Source: Hymenobacter sp. BT559
GTDB lineage: Bacteria > Bacteroidota > Bacteroidia > Cytophagales > Hymenobacteraceae
Reading direction: 5' to 3'
Length of the DNA: 64,000 bases
Assembly (NCBI RefSeq): GCF_017571525.1
Contig: NZ_JAGETY010000008.1
Span: 62,001 to 126,000, forward strand
Shown in pieces: positions 52,587 to 61,693 of the stretch. Numbering within the stretch: the stretch's first letter is position 1; every line of letters starts with the position of its first letter. Both the position numbers and the translations under genes were made by a program. The notes under the pieces were generated by a model. That model made no database searches, was not told the DNA's origin, and saw only the letters and a program-made list of their open reading frames with translations.

Positions 52587-53537
52587 CTACACGCCCAGCG
52601 CCGCGCGGGTAGCCTGCGCATCGAGCGCCAGCTGGGCCGTGAGGGCCGCCAGGCCGTCGTACTTTTCCTCGCCCCGCAACCAGGCAACGAATTCCAGCGT
52701 CAGGAATTGCCCATATAGGTCGCCGCTGAAGTCAAGTAGGTTTACCTCAATGGTTTGCGCTAGCCCCGCGCCGATGGTGGGCCGCACCCCAATGCTGAGC
52801 ATGGCCGGATGGCGCGTGCCCGCCGCTGTGGTGGCCCACACCGCATAAATACCCTGTGCCGGCACCAGCTTTAGTTTCTCGGGTACCTCCAGGTTGGCCG
52901 TCGGGTAGCCGATGGTGCGGCCCAGCTGCTGGCCGGTCACGACCAGCCCCGTCACGGGGTAGTGGTAGCCCAGGTAGGCGGTCGCGGTGGCCACGTCGCC
53001 GCCGCGTAGCGCCTTGCGGATGCGGGTGCTGCTTACGCCCACCGCGTCCACGTCCTGGCGCGGAATTTCCTCTACCGTGATGCCGTAGCGCGCCGCGTGC
53101 CGGCTGAGGTAATCGAAGCCGCCCTCCCGGTTTTTGCCAAAGCGGTGGTCGTAGCCAATTACCAGGTGCTTGGTACCCACGGTTTTGAGCAATAACTCCT
53201 GGATGTATTCCTCCGAAGTCCACTCCGCAAATTCGCGGGTGAACGGCATTACCAATAAATAGTCAACCCCAAACTCAGCTAGCCGGGCCACGCGCTCCTC
53301 CAACGTATTGAGCAGCTGCAACTCCAGCAGCTCGGGGTGCGAGGGCGGCGGGCCCAGTACCAGGCGCGGGTGCGGCCAGTAGGTAATGACCACAGCCGGC
53401 CCGCCCACGGCGTCGGCCACCTGCCGCAGCCGCGCCAAAATGCGCTGGTGCCCCCGGTGCACCCCATCGAAGGTACCGCTTGTCACCACGGCATTGGCCA
53501 GGGCCGGAAACTCGGCGGGGTCAGTAATAACTACCAT
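52587..53537 (-). CDS. ribF: Bifunctional riboflavin kinase / FAD synthetase
   Basis: 316 aa from the ATG at 53537; the frame extends upstream into truB and is not used. The N-terminal FMN adenylyltransferase domain has SGTFDGVHRGHQRIL (nucleotide-binding HxGH) and YDHRFGKNREG, with SSTRIRKALRGGD. The C-terminal riboflavin kinase domain has GRTIGYPTANLEV and ends in ALDAQATRAALGV. It produces FMN and FAD, the latter needed by the XDH above. It follows truB by 28 bp in the ftsX-uppP-truB-ribF series. Confidence 0.95.
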   Translation of the reverse strand: MVVITDPAEFPALANAVVTSGTFDGVHRGHQRILARLRQVADAVGGPAVVITYWPHPRLVLGPPPSHPELLELQLLNTLEERVARLAEFGVDYLLVMPFTREFAEWTSEEYIQELLLKTVGTKHLVIGYDHRFGKNREGGFDYLSRHAARYGITVEEIPRQDVDAVGVSSTRIRKALRGGDVATATAYLGYHYPVTGLVVTGQQLGRTIGYPTANLEVPEKLKLVPAQGIYAVWATTAAGTRHPAMLSIGVRPTIGAGLAQTIEVNLLDFSGDLYGQFLTLEFVAWLRGEEKYDGLAALTAQLALDAQATRAALGV

Positions 53538-53565
53538 GAATCGCAGATTGACGCAGATTTTGGGA

Positions 53566-54399
53566 TTACGCAGATTCTGCTGGCTGCGATGGGGTTGGGT
53601 CTGCCGCGCTCGCCTGCTGGGCGGCGTAGTAGTCGAGGCCGGCGCGGGCCACGCGGGTGCGCTCGCGGCGCGGGCGCTCGGTGGGGCTAGCGGGACCTTC
53701 GGCGGTGGGGCGGGGCGGGCGCAGGGCCTGCACCTCGGCCACCGTCCAAGCGTCGGCCAGGCGGTACGCGCCGATGCGGGTGCGCACCAGGCGCGTAAGG
53801 TGGGCGCCGCAACCCAGCGCCAGGCCCAGGTCGCGGGCCAGGCTGCGGATGTAAGTACCCTTCGAGCACACCACCCGAAAATCAACCTCGGGCAGCGCGA
53901 TGCGCGTCAGCTCGAACGATTTGATTTCAACGGTTTTCGACTTGATAACGGCCTCCTCACCCTTGCGGGCCAACTCGTAGGCGCGCTGGCCATCGACCTT
54001 CACGGCCGAGAACCGCGGTGGCGTCTGCTCAATCTTTCCTAAGAATGTGGCGGCGGCTGCCTTTATCACTTCCTCTGTGAGGTGCGCATAGGGCTGCTCG
54101 CTGTCTACGGCGGTTTCGAGGTCGAAGCTCGGCGTGGTCTGGCCTAGCCGGAACGTGCCTTCGTATTCCTTTTCTTGCGCCTGAATCTGGTCTATCTCCT
54201 TGGTTTTCTTGCCAGTGCAGAGAATGAGCAGGCCGGTAGCCAACGGGTCGAGGGTGCCGGCGTGGCCGATTTTGCGCGGGCGCAGCGTGTTTTTCACCTT
54301 GCGCACCACGTCGAACGATGTCCAGGTCAGCGGCTTATCGAGCAGCAGCACTTCACCTTTTTCGAAGTCGAAGTCAGCCAGCTGTTTCTTTTCACTCAT
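53566..54399 (-). CDS. truB: tRNA pseudouridine-55 synthase with C-terminal extension
   Basis: 277-aa enzyme making pseudouridine 55 in tRNA. The catalytic Asp is in [15 protein letters not shown] (about residue 46), and [33 protein letters not shown] and [15 protein letters not shown] are family blocks. After the TruB core ends near ALRPP, about 50 residues rich in Pro, Arg, Thr and Ala form a tail not typical of the family. It overlaps uppP by 4 bp and precedes ribF. Confidence 0.95.
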   Translation of the reverse strand: MSEKKQLADFDFEKGEVLLLDKPLTWTSFDVVRKVKNTLRPRKIGHAGTLDPLATGLLILCTGKKTKEIDQIQAQEKEYEGTFRLGQTTPSFDLETAVDSEQPYAHLTEEVIKAAAATFLGKIEQTPPRFSAVKVDGQRAYELARKGEEAVIKSKTVEIKSFELTRIALPEVDFRVVCSKGTYIRSLARDLGLALGCGAHLTRLVRTRIGAYRLADAWTVAEVQALRPPRPTAEGPASPTERPRRERTRVARAGLDYYAAQQASAADPTPSQPAESA

Positions 54400-55226
54400 A
54401 CCAGTTGCAGGTTAAGGCCCAGCGCCAGCATCAGGAGCAGCAGCCCGCCCACAATGATGCGGTAGATACCAAAAGCGCGGAAGCCATATTTCGCCACAAA
54501 TCCTACGAAGAGCCGGATGGCCAGCAGCGCCACTACAAAGGCCACCACGTTGCCGAGCACCAACAGCTTCACTTCCTCGCCCGAAAACAAGTGCCCTAGC
54601 GTAATGCCTTGCGCGTGCGCTTCTTTATAATAATCGTAAATGTCCTTTACGGCTGCCGCGGCCATTGTGGGCATGGCCAGGAAGAACGCAAACTCGGCCG
54701 CCGCCCGGCGCGTGAGCTTCTGCGTGAGGCCGCCGATGATGGTGGCCGCCGAGCGGCTCACGCCCGGCACTACTGCCAGGCACTGAAACAGGCCAATCAC
54801 GAAAGCTTCCTTCCAGCTAGGGTTCGTAACCGGGTGGCCGCCGTGCTGCGGGTCTTCCTGCGGAAACCACTTATCGACAAACAGCAGCACGATGCCGCCG
54901 AGCAGCAGCATCACGGCCACCGTCGTCACCGATTCGAGCAACGCGTCGATGTGCTTTTTGAGGGCTAGCCCTACTACCACGATGGGTAGGAAAGCCACCA
55001 GTAATTTGAGGTAAAAATCGAAGCTCTGGAAAAAGCGCTTGAAGTACACCACTAGCACCGATAGAATAGCGCCGAGCTGAATTACTACTAAAAACAGTTT
55101 TACAAACGGCGTTGCCGTGATGCCCAGCAGCTTGGAGGCGATAATCATGTGGCCGGTGCTGGAAACGGGTAGGAACTCGGTGATTCCTTCCACGATGGCC
55201 AGCAAAAGGGCCTGCCAGTAAGTCAT
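54396..55226 (-). CDS. uppP: Undecaprenyl-diphosphatase
   Basis: 276-aa polytopic membrane phosphatase that recycles the C55-PP lipid carrier for peptidoglycan. [17 protein letters not shown] and [13 protein letters not shown] are the two BacA signatures with catalytic Glu and Arg residues. About seven helices are visible. The stop overlaps the truB ATG by 4 bp. Upstream is a 138-bp spacer holding a palindromic repeat. Confidence 0.96.
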   Translation of the reverse strand: MTYWQALLLAIVEGITEFLPVSSTGHMIIASKLLGITATPFVKLFLVVIQLGAILSVLVVYFKRFFQSFDFYLKLLVAFLPIVVVGLALKKHIDALLESVTTVAVMLLLGGIVLLFVDKWFPQEDPQHGGHPVTNPSWKEAFVIGLFQCLAVVPGVSRSAATIIGGLTQKLTRRAAAEFAFFLAMPTMAAAAVKDIYDYYKEAHAQGITLGHLFSGEEVKLLVLGNVVAFVVALLAIRLFVGFVAKYGFRAFGIYRIIVGGLLLLMLALGLNLQLV

Positions 55227-55260
55227 TGGTTCGGTGTTAGTTGGTGTAGTATAGGTACTG

Positions 55261-55344
55261 TCAGTGCGAGCCTGCGAAGCAATTGCACCCGGACGAAGTC
55301 CTGACGGCTCGTTCTGATGCGATTACTTCGCAGGCTCGCACTGA
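55261..55344. repeat. Palindromic repeat, TGCGAGC family, copy 2
   Basis: 23-nt arms 55261-55283 and 55322-55344 match at 22 positions; the core TGCGAGCCTGCGAAGCAAT is shared with one arm of the copy at 56671. It lies between uppP and DUF3098 on the operon side. Confidence 0.8.
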
Positions 55345-55364
55345 TAAGAAAGGGTAAATAGGCC

Positions 55365-55727
55365 CTAGCTAGGGCGCTTGTAGGCGGGCTTGGCCGGGCG
55401 CGGCGCCACGGGGGCCGTGGGCGGAGCAGGCATGCTAGCTACCGGCTGGGTCAGGGGTTGGGCAGCTTCGGCCAGGGGCGTAGGAGCGGGCGCCACCGGC
55501 ACCTCTTCGCCCGGGTTGCTGCGCACCATAATGGCCGCAAACTCAATTCCGAAGCCCACAAACAGCAGAATGGGCCCGAGCGTGAGGCCCAGAAAGCCCT
55601 CGCCGTAGTCGGCCCCGTCGAGCATCATCGTGATGAAGCCCACGGCCAATACGGCCAGGCCGAGCCACATCAGTCGAAAGTTGCGGGGGCCAAAGGCGAA
55701 GCGCGGGGCCGGAGTAGTTGGTTGCAT
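55365..55727 (-). CDS. DUF3098 membrane protein
   Basis: 120-aa protein with two transmembrane helices: LMWLGLAVLAVGFITMML and TLGPILLFVGFGIEFAAIMV, followed by a Pro/Ala-rich tail (about 75-120) ending KPAYKRPS. This fits the small two-helix DUF3098 family that accompanies ftsX in Bacteroidota. Six bp downstream of ftsX. Function unknown; the context points to cell division or envelope growth. Confidence 0.85.
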   Translation of the reverse strand: MQPTTPAPRFAFGPRNFRLMWLGLAVLAVGFITMMLDGADYGEGFLGLTLGPILLFVGFGIEFAAIMVRSNPGEEVPVAPAPTPLAEAAQPLTQPVASMPAPPTAPVAPRPAKPAYKRPS

Positions 55728-55733
55728 AGCAGG

Positions 55734-56618
55734 TTAATAAAGCTCGTCGAGCGATACGTTCAGGTATTTATTCACGGCCCAATAAGAGCTGAGAAAGCCA
55801 ATGGCCGTGCCCAGGCCCAGCACGCCCAGCAGCAGCAGGCCGATGAGGTGGTCGTCGCGCAACAGGCGCAGCTGCGCGATTTCGAGGTAGGCATATTGCA
55901 GTAAGCTCAGCAAGACCAGCGCAGCCAAAAACCCGCTGGCTAGCCCCTGCCAGGTGGCCCGCCGGATGAAGGGCTGCCGGATAAAGAACCGCGTGGCGCC
56001 CACCAGTTGCATCGAGCGGATGAGCAGCCGCTGCGAAAACATAGCCAGCTTAATAGTATTGTTAATCAAAATCACCACCACTAGCACGAGCACCGCCGCA
56101 AAGCCCAGCAGCAGCAGGCTCACCCGAGCCAGGTTTTGGTTGATGCTGGTAAACAGGCTCTTGGGGTACTGCACTTCAAATACGCCGCGCTGCTGGCTCA
56201 GGCTGCGGCCTAGCAGGCGCAGGTGGGTAGTGTCGGTGTATTCGGGTTTTATCTTGAGGGCGTAAGCATCACGCAGCGGATTGTCATCCAGGAAGTTGTG
56301 AAAGTCTTCGCCGGTGGTTTCGAGCAGCTGCCGGGCGCCCTCCTCCTTGCTCACGAAGCGCACCTGGGGCTGGCCATTGAGCTCGGCCACGTAGGGCTGG
56401 TGCTCCAGGTCCTGTTGCAGGCGCAGCAGCTCGGTTTCGGGCAGGTTGCGCTCCAGGTACACCTGCACTTCCAGGTTTTCGCGTACCTGCTCGCTCAACT
56501 TGTGGGCGTGCAGCAGCAGCAGGCCAAACAACCCAATGACGGTAAGCGCCAGCGTGATGCTGAATACCACCAGCAGCGTAGGGTAGGAGCCGAGTTTCTT
56601 TTTGTGGGGCCGGGCCAT
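55734..56618 (-). CDS. ftsX: Cell-division permease-like protein FtsX
   Basis: 294-aa FtsX-type membrane protein: N-terminal helix (about 18-38), a periplasmic segment (VQVYLERNLPETELLRLQQD, VRFVSKEEGARQLLE) and three further helices (about 172-195, 220-245, 265-287). The cytoplasmic loop NNTIKLAMFSQRLLIRSMQL is typical. It pairs with the ATPase FtsE (not in the window) to control division hydrolases. First gene of the minus-strand housekeeping series that continues to ribF. Confidence 0.93.
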   Translation of the reverse strand: MARPHKKKLGSYPTLLVVFSITLALTVIGLFGLLLLHAHKLSEQVRENLEVQVYLERNLPETELLRLQQDLEHQPYVAELNGQPQVRFVSKEEGARQLLETTGEDFHNFLDDNPLRDAYALKIKPEYTDTTHLRLLGRSLSQQRGVFEVQYPKSLFTSINQNLARVSLLLLGFAAVLVLVVVILINNTIKLAMFSQRLLIRSMQLVGATRFFIRQPFIRRATWQGLASGFLAALVLLSLLQYAYLEIAQLRLLRDDHLIGLLLLGVLGLGTAIGFLSSYWAVNKYLNVSLDELY

Positions 56619-56670
56619 AGAGCGGCAAAGGTACGCGTGGCTTTAAGTAGAATGACGCCAAACTACCCTT

Positions 56671-56772
56671 TGTCATTGCGAGCAACGCGAAGCAATCCTT
56701 CCTTTTCGTTCGCTTCGTTGAATTAGTAGCCCTAGCGATAAGGAAAGATTGCTTCGCAGGCTCGCAATGACA
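56671..56772. repeat. Palindromic repeat, TTGCGAGC family, copy 3
   Basis: Arms 56671-56704 and 56740-56772 are complementary except for one indel and two or three substitutions (TGTCATTGCGAGC...GCGAAGCAATC). The 35-bp interior, read on the minus strand, has TATCGCTAGGGCTACTAA, like the interior of the 61554 copy. It fills the spacer between ftsX and tamB. Confidence 0.88.
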
Positions 56773-56787
56773 GGCGGTAAGAGCGCT

Positions 56788-59700
56788 TTACAAGCTCGTG
56801 CGCTTGTCTTCCTCTACCGTCAGCACCTCGCGGGCGCGCTGGGTGCCGCGCTGGCGGCGGCTCGGGTTTTCGCGGCCAAAGAGCTCGCGCAGGTTGTTAA
56901 ATTCCTTGGTGTGCAATAGTGAAATACCGGCGCGCGGCTGGTTCACGGTGGTCACAATGTTGTCGCGCGGAGTGGTTTCGTAGCGCAGCTTGGCCCGGAA
57001 TTTTCCATCGGGCCGCAGGAAATATTCCAAGCTAAAGTCGCCGATGAGCGACGACTGCGTAGCTGAGTAGGGCAGGCCGGTGTTGGGGTTGATGGCCGAC
57101 GAAGTCGAATTGCTGATGCCGCCCTCGCGAGTCAGGCGCAGCCGGCCACCGAGGAAGGAGTAGCTCAGGCGCACTTGCAAGGCCTGCAGCTGGTCGGCCG
57201 TGAGGCCGTTGATATTAAAGTCGATTTCCAGGTTTCGGTCTATCTGCGAGGTGAGCAGGCCGAGCTGCGAGGAGATAATCTGGCCCAGGCTGTTCTGCAC
57301 CGCATTGCCCTGCCCCGTGAGCGAAATGCCACTGAAACTATTGCTGTTCTGCGGTGATAACGTTCTGAAAACAAGCAGGCTGAATACCTGCCGGTTCAGT
57401 TCTTGCTCGTCGTTGCGCAGCAGCGCGATGAACGCCGCCAGGTCGTTTTGCAGCGAGCTGGGAGCATCGTCAAACTCCAGCGCCAGCTTGATAACCGGTA
57501 GCAGCAGCGGTCCGGTCAGGTTCATCACGGCCGTGACGGGCACCACCGCCGCGCTCGTGCCCGTGCCGGTGCTCGACAAGATGGGGGCTAGTGAGGTGCG
57601 TTGCGTGTAAGTGGCCGTGACATTCATCTGGCCGTCGAGCGGGTCGCCGTTCCAGGTGATAATACCGCCGGGCTGCACCACAAACTCTTTGTTGACAAGG
57701 CCTTGCAGCGTGAAGTTGTAGGCGCCGCGCACAATCTCGACCTGGCCATACATATTAAAATCGCCGCGCGTATCGATGGCCAAGCGCAGCTGCCCGGTGG
57801 CCGAACCCCGGATTACGTCGCCGGTGCTTTCATCCAGCAAAATCTCCAGGTAGGCGTCGGGCGTCACCGTCAGGTTCATATTGAGCTGAATACCTGATAA
57901 ATCGACCTTACTTTGCTCGGCAATGATGGCCGCCTGCCGGGCCTGGCGGCGGCGCACCGAGTCGGGCAGGTTGCGATTTACAAACCGGATGTAGCTGGCC
58001 TGCTCGGCCTTGGCGGCGTTGTCGAGGGGCAGGGCTAGCCGGGTGCCGGCCTCCGAAGTGGCCGTCACGTTCACCACCAGGTCATCGACCGGGCCGCGCA
58101 CGGTGGCCGTGCCGGTGGCGTAGGCCGTGCCAAAGTACAGTTCGTTGTCGCGCCGGGTGGTGTGCAGCACCTGAAACTTGCGGAAATTGGCGCTCATATC
58201 GAGCGTCATATTCTGGAAGCCTTGGTGCCGGATGAGGCCAGTCACGGTGCCCAGGTTGCCCTGCGCATCACGCAGCTGCACGTTGCTAAAGGCTATCGAG
58301 CTAGTGGTGAAGCTGATGCGGTCGGCAAACTTATACGTAGTGCCTAGGTAGCCGAAGGTGAAGCGGCCATCCGTGACATCGACCGCGCCAGCCAGGGTAG
58401 GGGCGCTAAACATGCCCCCTAGCTGCAGCTGGCCGCGCCCGGTGCCGCCCAGGTTTTGCAGAATGCTGCCCAAAAAGGGCTGCGCCAGCACGATGGGCGC
58501 GTCGTTGAGCTCGCCGGTTAGGTTGAGCTGCTGGGTGGTAGAGCGCGGTGCCAGGTAGCCCGTTACGGTGAGCACGCGCTGCTGCTGGCGGGCCACATCG
58601 AGGCTGAGACGCAGCTGGCTGCTGGGGTTGTCCCAGTCGCCCCGGCCCGCCACCTGCCCGATAGGCACGCCTTCGTACACCAGGGAATCGACGGCCAGGG
58701 TGCTGTTGATAGCCAGCTGGTTATAGACGCCGCTTACGGCAGCCTGCATGTTCAGGCGGCCCCCTAGCCGCTGGCCGATAACGGAGGTGAGGGTGGCCAG
58801 GTCAAAGTTGGCAATGTCGAGCTTGAGCGGTGGCAGGCGCGGGTCGGGTGAGATGACGCCCTGGGCACTCAGCCGCTCGTTGCCGTGGCTGATGACAAAG
58901 TTCTGAATGTCAAACTCCTTGCCGCCACCACTTATTTTCACCGAGTTGTCGGCCGCAATCACGTATTCCTGGTTCAGCAGATTGAGGCTGCTGCGCCGAA
59001 ATACCACCTGCACCGCCCGCGGCAGGAAACTCAGCGCACCATTGATGGTGGCGCGGTTGGTGGTGCCGCTCTGGGCGAGCGAGGTCGAGAAGTTGATGCG
59101 CTGCTGGTCCCACACGCCTTCCACCACAAATTTCTCGGTGCGCCCCACCGCAGGCACGAGCTGGCGCTCGGAGGTGAGGCTGGCCTGGGCCAGTACCTCG
59201 GGCTGGTAAGGTAGCTTGGAGGTAGTGAAGTCGAACTCGGTGCTGATAGTGTGCACCGGCCCATACCAGATGCTGTCAAACTTGCCCCCCAGCTGCAAAA
59301 TCGACGTTTCGCCCTGCCGAAACGAGCCGTCGAGGTGGCTGCGGTCGGCAATCTGCAAATCGGGCATAAACAGGTTCAGCACCGGGTTGATGTGCTTGAG
59401 ATTCACATCCAGCTCAATGGCGTACACTGGCAGGCGCACCTGGCGCTTGCGGTGGTAGTAGGCGGCCGTGGCGGCGGCATTGCTCTCAAAGTTGAGCCGG
59501 TACTCGTGCCAGAGCGTTTGCAAGTCGCGCACCACCGTCGCAAACTCAAACGCCCCGTTTGCCGTGAGGTCAGCCAGCTCCGAGCGCAGCATTACCTGCC
59601 GCTGGCCGCGGCTGCTGCGGGTGCTGCGCACGTCGAGGGTGTCGAGGTCGAGGCTCTGGCCGCGCAGCGCAAAGTGCGAGCCGCGCAGCTGCGCCGTGCC

Positions 59701-61395
59701 CAGCAGCGAGTCGAGCTGGGTGCCGCGCAGGTTCACGCGCGCCGTAGTGCTCACCGTGAGCGGCACCCCTAGCAGGCCGAGCGTGGCGAGGTTGGCGTGG
59801 GCAATAGTAGCCTGCACATTGATGTGCTGGTGCTTAGGGTCGAGGTTGAAGTCGCCGTTGGCCGTGAGGCGCACGGCGGGGTCGTCGGCCGTCACCTTGC
59901 CCTTGAAGCCTTGGCCCGCAAAGTCGCCGTCGAGGCTGAGGTTGTGGTAGCGGTAGCCGCTCAGCCAGATGGCCGGCACCGTCACCACGGCGTGGCCCTT
60001 GGCAATGGGAGGCACAAAGCCCGTGCCCTCCACCTTGCCATTGAGCGTCACGTCGCGGATAATCGACTCATCGCCAATAAACTTGCCCAGGTTGAAGGCC
60101 GTGCTGCGCACGGTGCCCTCGTACACGGCGTGGTCGAAGTCGCTCTTGGTCTTGAGGTTTACGTCGGTCGAAACCGACCCTAGCGCTGTAGCAAAATTGG
60201 CCTTGCCCACAAAGTCATTGTAGAAGCCAATGAACTGCCCGTCGAGCTTCACCAGGCCTAGCCGCTGCACCAGCTTGTTGGCCGAAGCCGGCAGAAACTT
60301 GCGCAGGTCGGCGGCATCGACCTGCGAGGGCTGCAGGCGCAGGTCAATCAGGCTTTCGCGCCAGCGGGGCAGGTTGTCGGCGTGGGCGCGGGTAGCCACG
60401 ATGTGCGTGTGGCGGCCGTAGCGCACATCCAGGTTCTTAATCTGGAAGTCGCGCACGTAGCCCTTGGCATCGCCCGACAGGAAAACGGAGTCTTTCAGCG
60501 ACGCCAGCTGAGGCGCAAACTTGGCGATGTCGTCGGTGTAGACCTTGGCGCCGCGCAGCTGCGTCACCACCCGCATCGAGTCGTTGAAGTCCGAAAAATT
60601 GCCGAAGCGCTTGTACTCAAAGCGCACGTACTTGCGCAGCTCGCTGCGGCCAACCCGCAAGGTCAGGTTGTTGAATTCCCAGAAGTGCTGGTTATACGCA
60701 ATGTCGGCCGTGAGCTCGCGCAGGTGCGTCTGGCTAGGGGTTTCCACGGTGCGCAGGCCCGCGATGCGGGCGCGCAGGGTGTCGCTCTGCCAGTTGAGGT
60801 TCGAGATATCGGCGTAGATGCTGTCGGCTATCAGGTGATTGTAGTCGATGCTGCGGCCGTAGTATTTCTCGCGGGGCCGGTCGGGCCGCTCCAGGGCAAA
60901 GTGGCCGTTGCGAATGGCGATGTCGTGGAGCTGAAAGTCGAACGGCGCCGACTTAGTGGTGTCGGGCGGGCCGCTCAGGCGCTTGATGGCGCTCAAAAAC
61001 TGGTCAAGGGTAGTTGAGTCGGGCTGGCCGGCTACGTCGCGCAGCACAAAGCGCGGCTCGGTGAGGGTGAGGGTGCCCACGTGCAGGTGGCGCGGGTCAA
61101 ACACCGAAAAGAGCTTGATGTCGGCATCGGCCTGGCCCACGCCAAACAGCTCGCCGCCCCGCCGGTCGAGCACCCGAATGCCTTCGAGCAGCACGTGCGA
61201 AAACGGCCGGATATCAACGCTGCCCACCTCTACGCGCTGCCCTAGCTTGCTGCTTAGGGTTTCGGCCGCGCGCTGGGCTAGCCGCGTTTGTACGCCCGGC
61301 AGGCGCAGCGCCAGCAATGCCCCGCCTAGCACCAGCACCAGCGCAATGGCCAGCCCTAGCAAGATTCGGAGCAGAATACGGAGGACGCGACGCAC
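56788..61395 (-). CDS. tamB: TamB/DUF490 translocation and assembly module protein
   Basis: 1535-aa envelope protein with an N-terminal signal anchor (LRILLGLAIALVLVLGGALL), long repeating beta-rich sections typical of AsmA/TamB bridge proteins, and a C-terminal DUF490 domain (about 1180-1460) including GDVIRGSATGQLRLAID, NFTLQGLVNKEFVVQPGG and WNGDPLDGQMNVTATY. Such proteins span the periplasm and move lipids or help barrel assembly. The start is GTG at 61395, as no ATG precedes the first helix. A palindromic repeat lies on each side. Confidence 0.92.
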   Translation of the reverse strand: MRRVLRILLRILLGLAIALVLVLGGALLALRLPGVQTRLAQRAAETLSSKLGQRVEVGSVDIRPFSHVLLEGIRVLDRRGGELFGVGQADADIKLFSVFDPRHLHVGTLTLTEPRFVLRDVAGQPDSTTLDQFLSAIKRLSGPPDTTKSAPFDFQLHDIAIRNGHFALERPDRPREKYYGRSIDYNHLIADSIYADISNLNWQSDTLRARIAGLRTVETPSQTHLRELTADIAYNQHFWEFNNLTLRVGRSELRKYVRFEYKRFGNFSDFNDSMRVVTQLRGAKVYTDDIAKFAPQLASLKDSVFLSGDAKGYVRDFQIKNLDVRYGRHTHIVATRAHADNLPRWRESLIDLRLQPSQVDAADLRKFLPASANKLVQRLGLVKLDGQFIGFYNDFVGKANFATALGSVSTDVNLKTKSDFDHAVYEGTVRSTAFNLGKFIGDESIIRDVTLNGKVEGTGFVPPIAKGHAVVTVPAIWLSGYRYHNLSLDGDFAGQGFKGKVTADDPAVRLTANGDFNLDPKHQHINVQATIAHANLATLGLLGVPLTVSTTARVNLRGTQLDSLLGTAQLRGSHFALRGQSLDLDTLDVRSTRSSRGQRQVMLRSELADLTANGAFEFATVVRDLQTLWHEYRLNFESNAAATAAYYHRKRQVRLPVYAIELDVNLKHINPVLNLFMPDLQIADRSHLDGSFRQGETSILQLGGKFDSIWYGPVHTISTEFDFTTSKLPYQPEVLAQASLTSERQLVPAVGRTEKFVVEGVWDQQRINFSTSLAQSGTTNRATINGALSFLPRAVQVVFRRSSLNLLNQEYVIAADNSVKISGGGKEFDIQNFVISHGNERLSAQGVISPDPRLPPLKLDIANFDLATLTSVIGQRLGGRLNMQAAVSGVYNQLAINSTLAVDSLVYEGVPIGQVAGRGDWDNPSSQLRLSLDVARQQQRVLTVTGYLAPRSTTQQLNLTGELNDAPIVLAQPFLGSILQNLGGTGRGQLQLGGMFSAPTLAGAVDVTDGRFTFGYLGTTYKFADRISFTTSSIAFSNVQLRDAQGNLGTVTGLIRHQGFQNMTLDMSANFRKFQVLHTTRRDNELYFGTAYATGTATVRGPVDDLVVNVTATSEAGTRLALPLDNAAKAEQASYIRFVNRNLPDSVRRRQARQAAIIAEQSKVDLSGIQLNMNLTVTPDAYLEILLDESTGDVIRGSATGQLRLAIDTRGDFNMYGQVEIVRGAYNFTLQGLVNKEFVVQPGGIITWNGDPLDGQMNVTATYTQRTSLAPILSSTGTGTSAAVVPVTAVMNLTGPLLLPVIKLALEFDDAPSSLQNDLAAFIALLRNDEQELNRQVFSLLVFRTLSPQNSNSFSGISLTGQGNAVQNSLGQIISSQLGLLTSQIDRNLEIDFNINGLTADQLQALQVRLSYSFLGGRLRLTREGGISNSTSSAINPNTGLPYSATQSSLIGDFSLEYFLRPDGKFRAKLRYETTPRDNIVTTVNQPRAGISLLHTKEFNNLRELFGRENPSRRQRGTQRAREVLTVEEDKRTSL

Positions 61396-61553
61396 GAAAG
61401 ACAGCGAATGCAGGTTAAGCTAAAGCCCTAGCGAGCCGGATATAACGCAAAGGTGCGGCATTTCGCGCGCATCAATCGCGCCAACGCATAAGGGTTAGCC
61501 CAGGTTCGCCCGAACTTTGCGGTTTCGCCGCACGCAGAAACACAGCGAGCACC

Positions 61554-61657
61554 TGTCCTTGCGAGCGCAGCGCGGCAATCTTTCCTGGTAGTTGGCTTCA
61601 CTAAGTTTAGCACCCCTAGCGTGAAGGAAAGATTGCCGCGCTGCGCTCGCAAGGACA
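61554..61657. repeat. Palindromic repeat, TTGCGAGC family, copy 4
   Basis: Perfect 33-bp arms at 61554-61586 and 61625-61657 with core TGTCCTTGCGAGCGCAGCGC. Read on the minus strand the interior begins TTCACGCTAGGGGTGCTAAA, homologous to the interior of copy 1. It lies between divergent tamB and tsaD, so it can affect transcripts in both directions. Confidence 0.9.
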
Positions 61658-61693
61658 AACGAGTTTTGTAATTACTTATTAGTTAAAAGAATA

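Noticed and set aside
53538..53565. FMN riboswitch upstream of ribF
   Set aside because: Only 28 bp separate truB and ribF; no room for an RFN element.
52587..53885. Extended ribF frame to 53885
   Set aside because: The upstream part overlaps truB and does not resemble RibF; the start at 53537 gives a normal length and motif position.
56626..56633. TACCTTTG box on the minus strand before ftsX
   Set aside because: Fits the minus-7 consensus but would leave almost no leader before the ATG and has no minus-33 element at the right distance; likely chance.
61428..61658. 76-aa frame with SLRAQRGNLSFTLGVLNL
   Set aside because: Lies inside a palindromic repeat; the peptide is the translation of repeat DNA, as is the 64-aa frame at 20182-20376.
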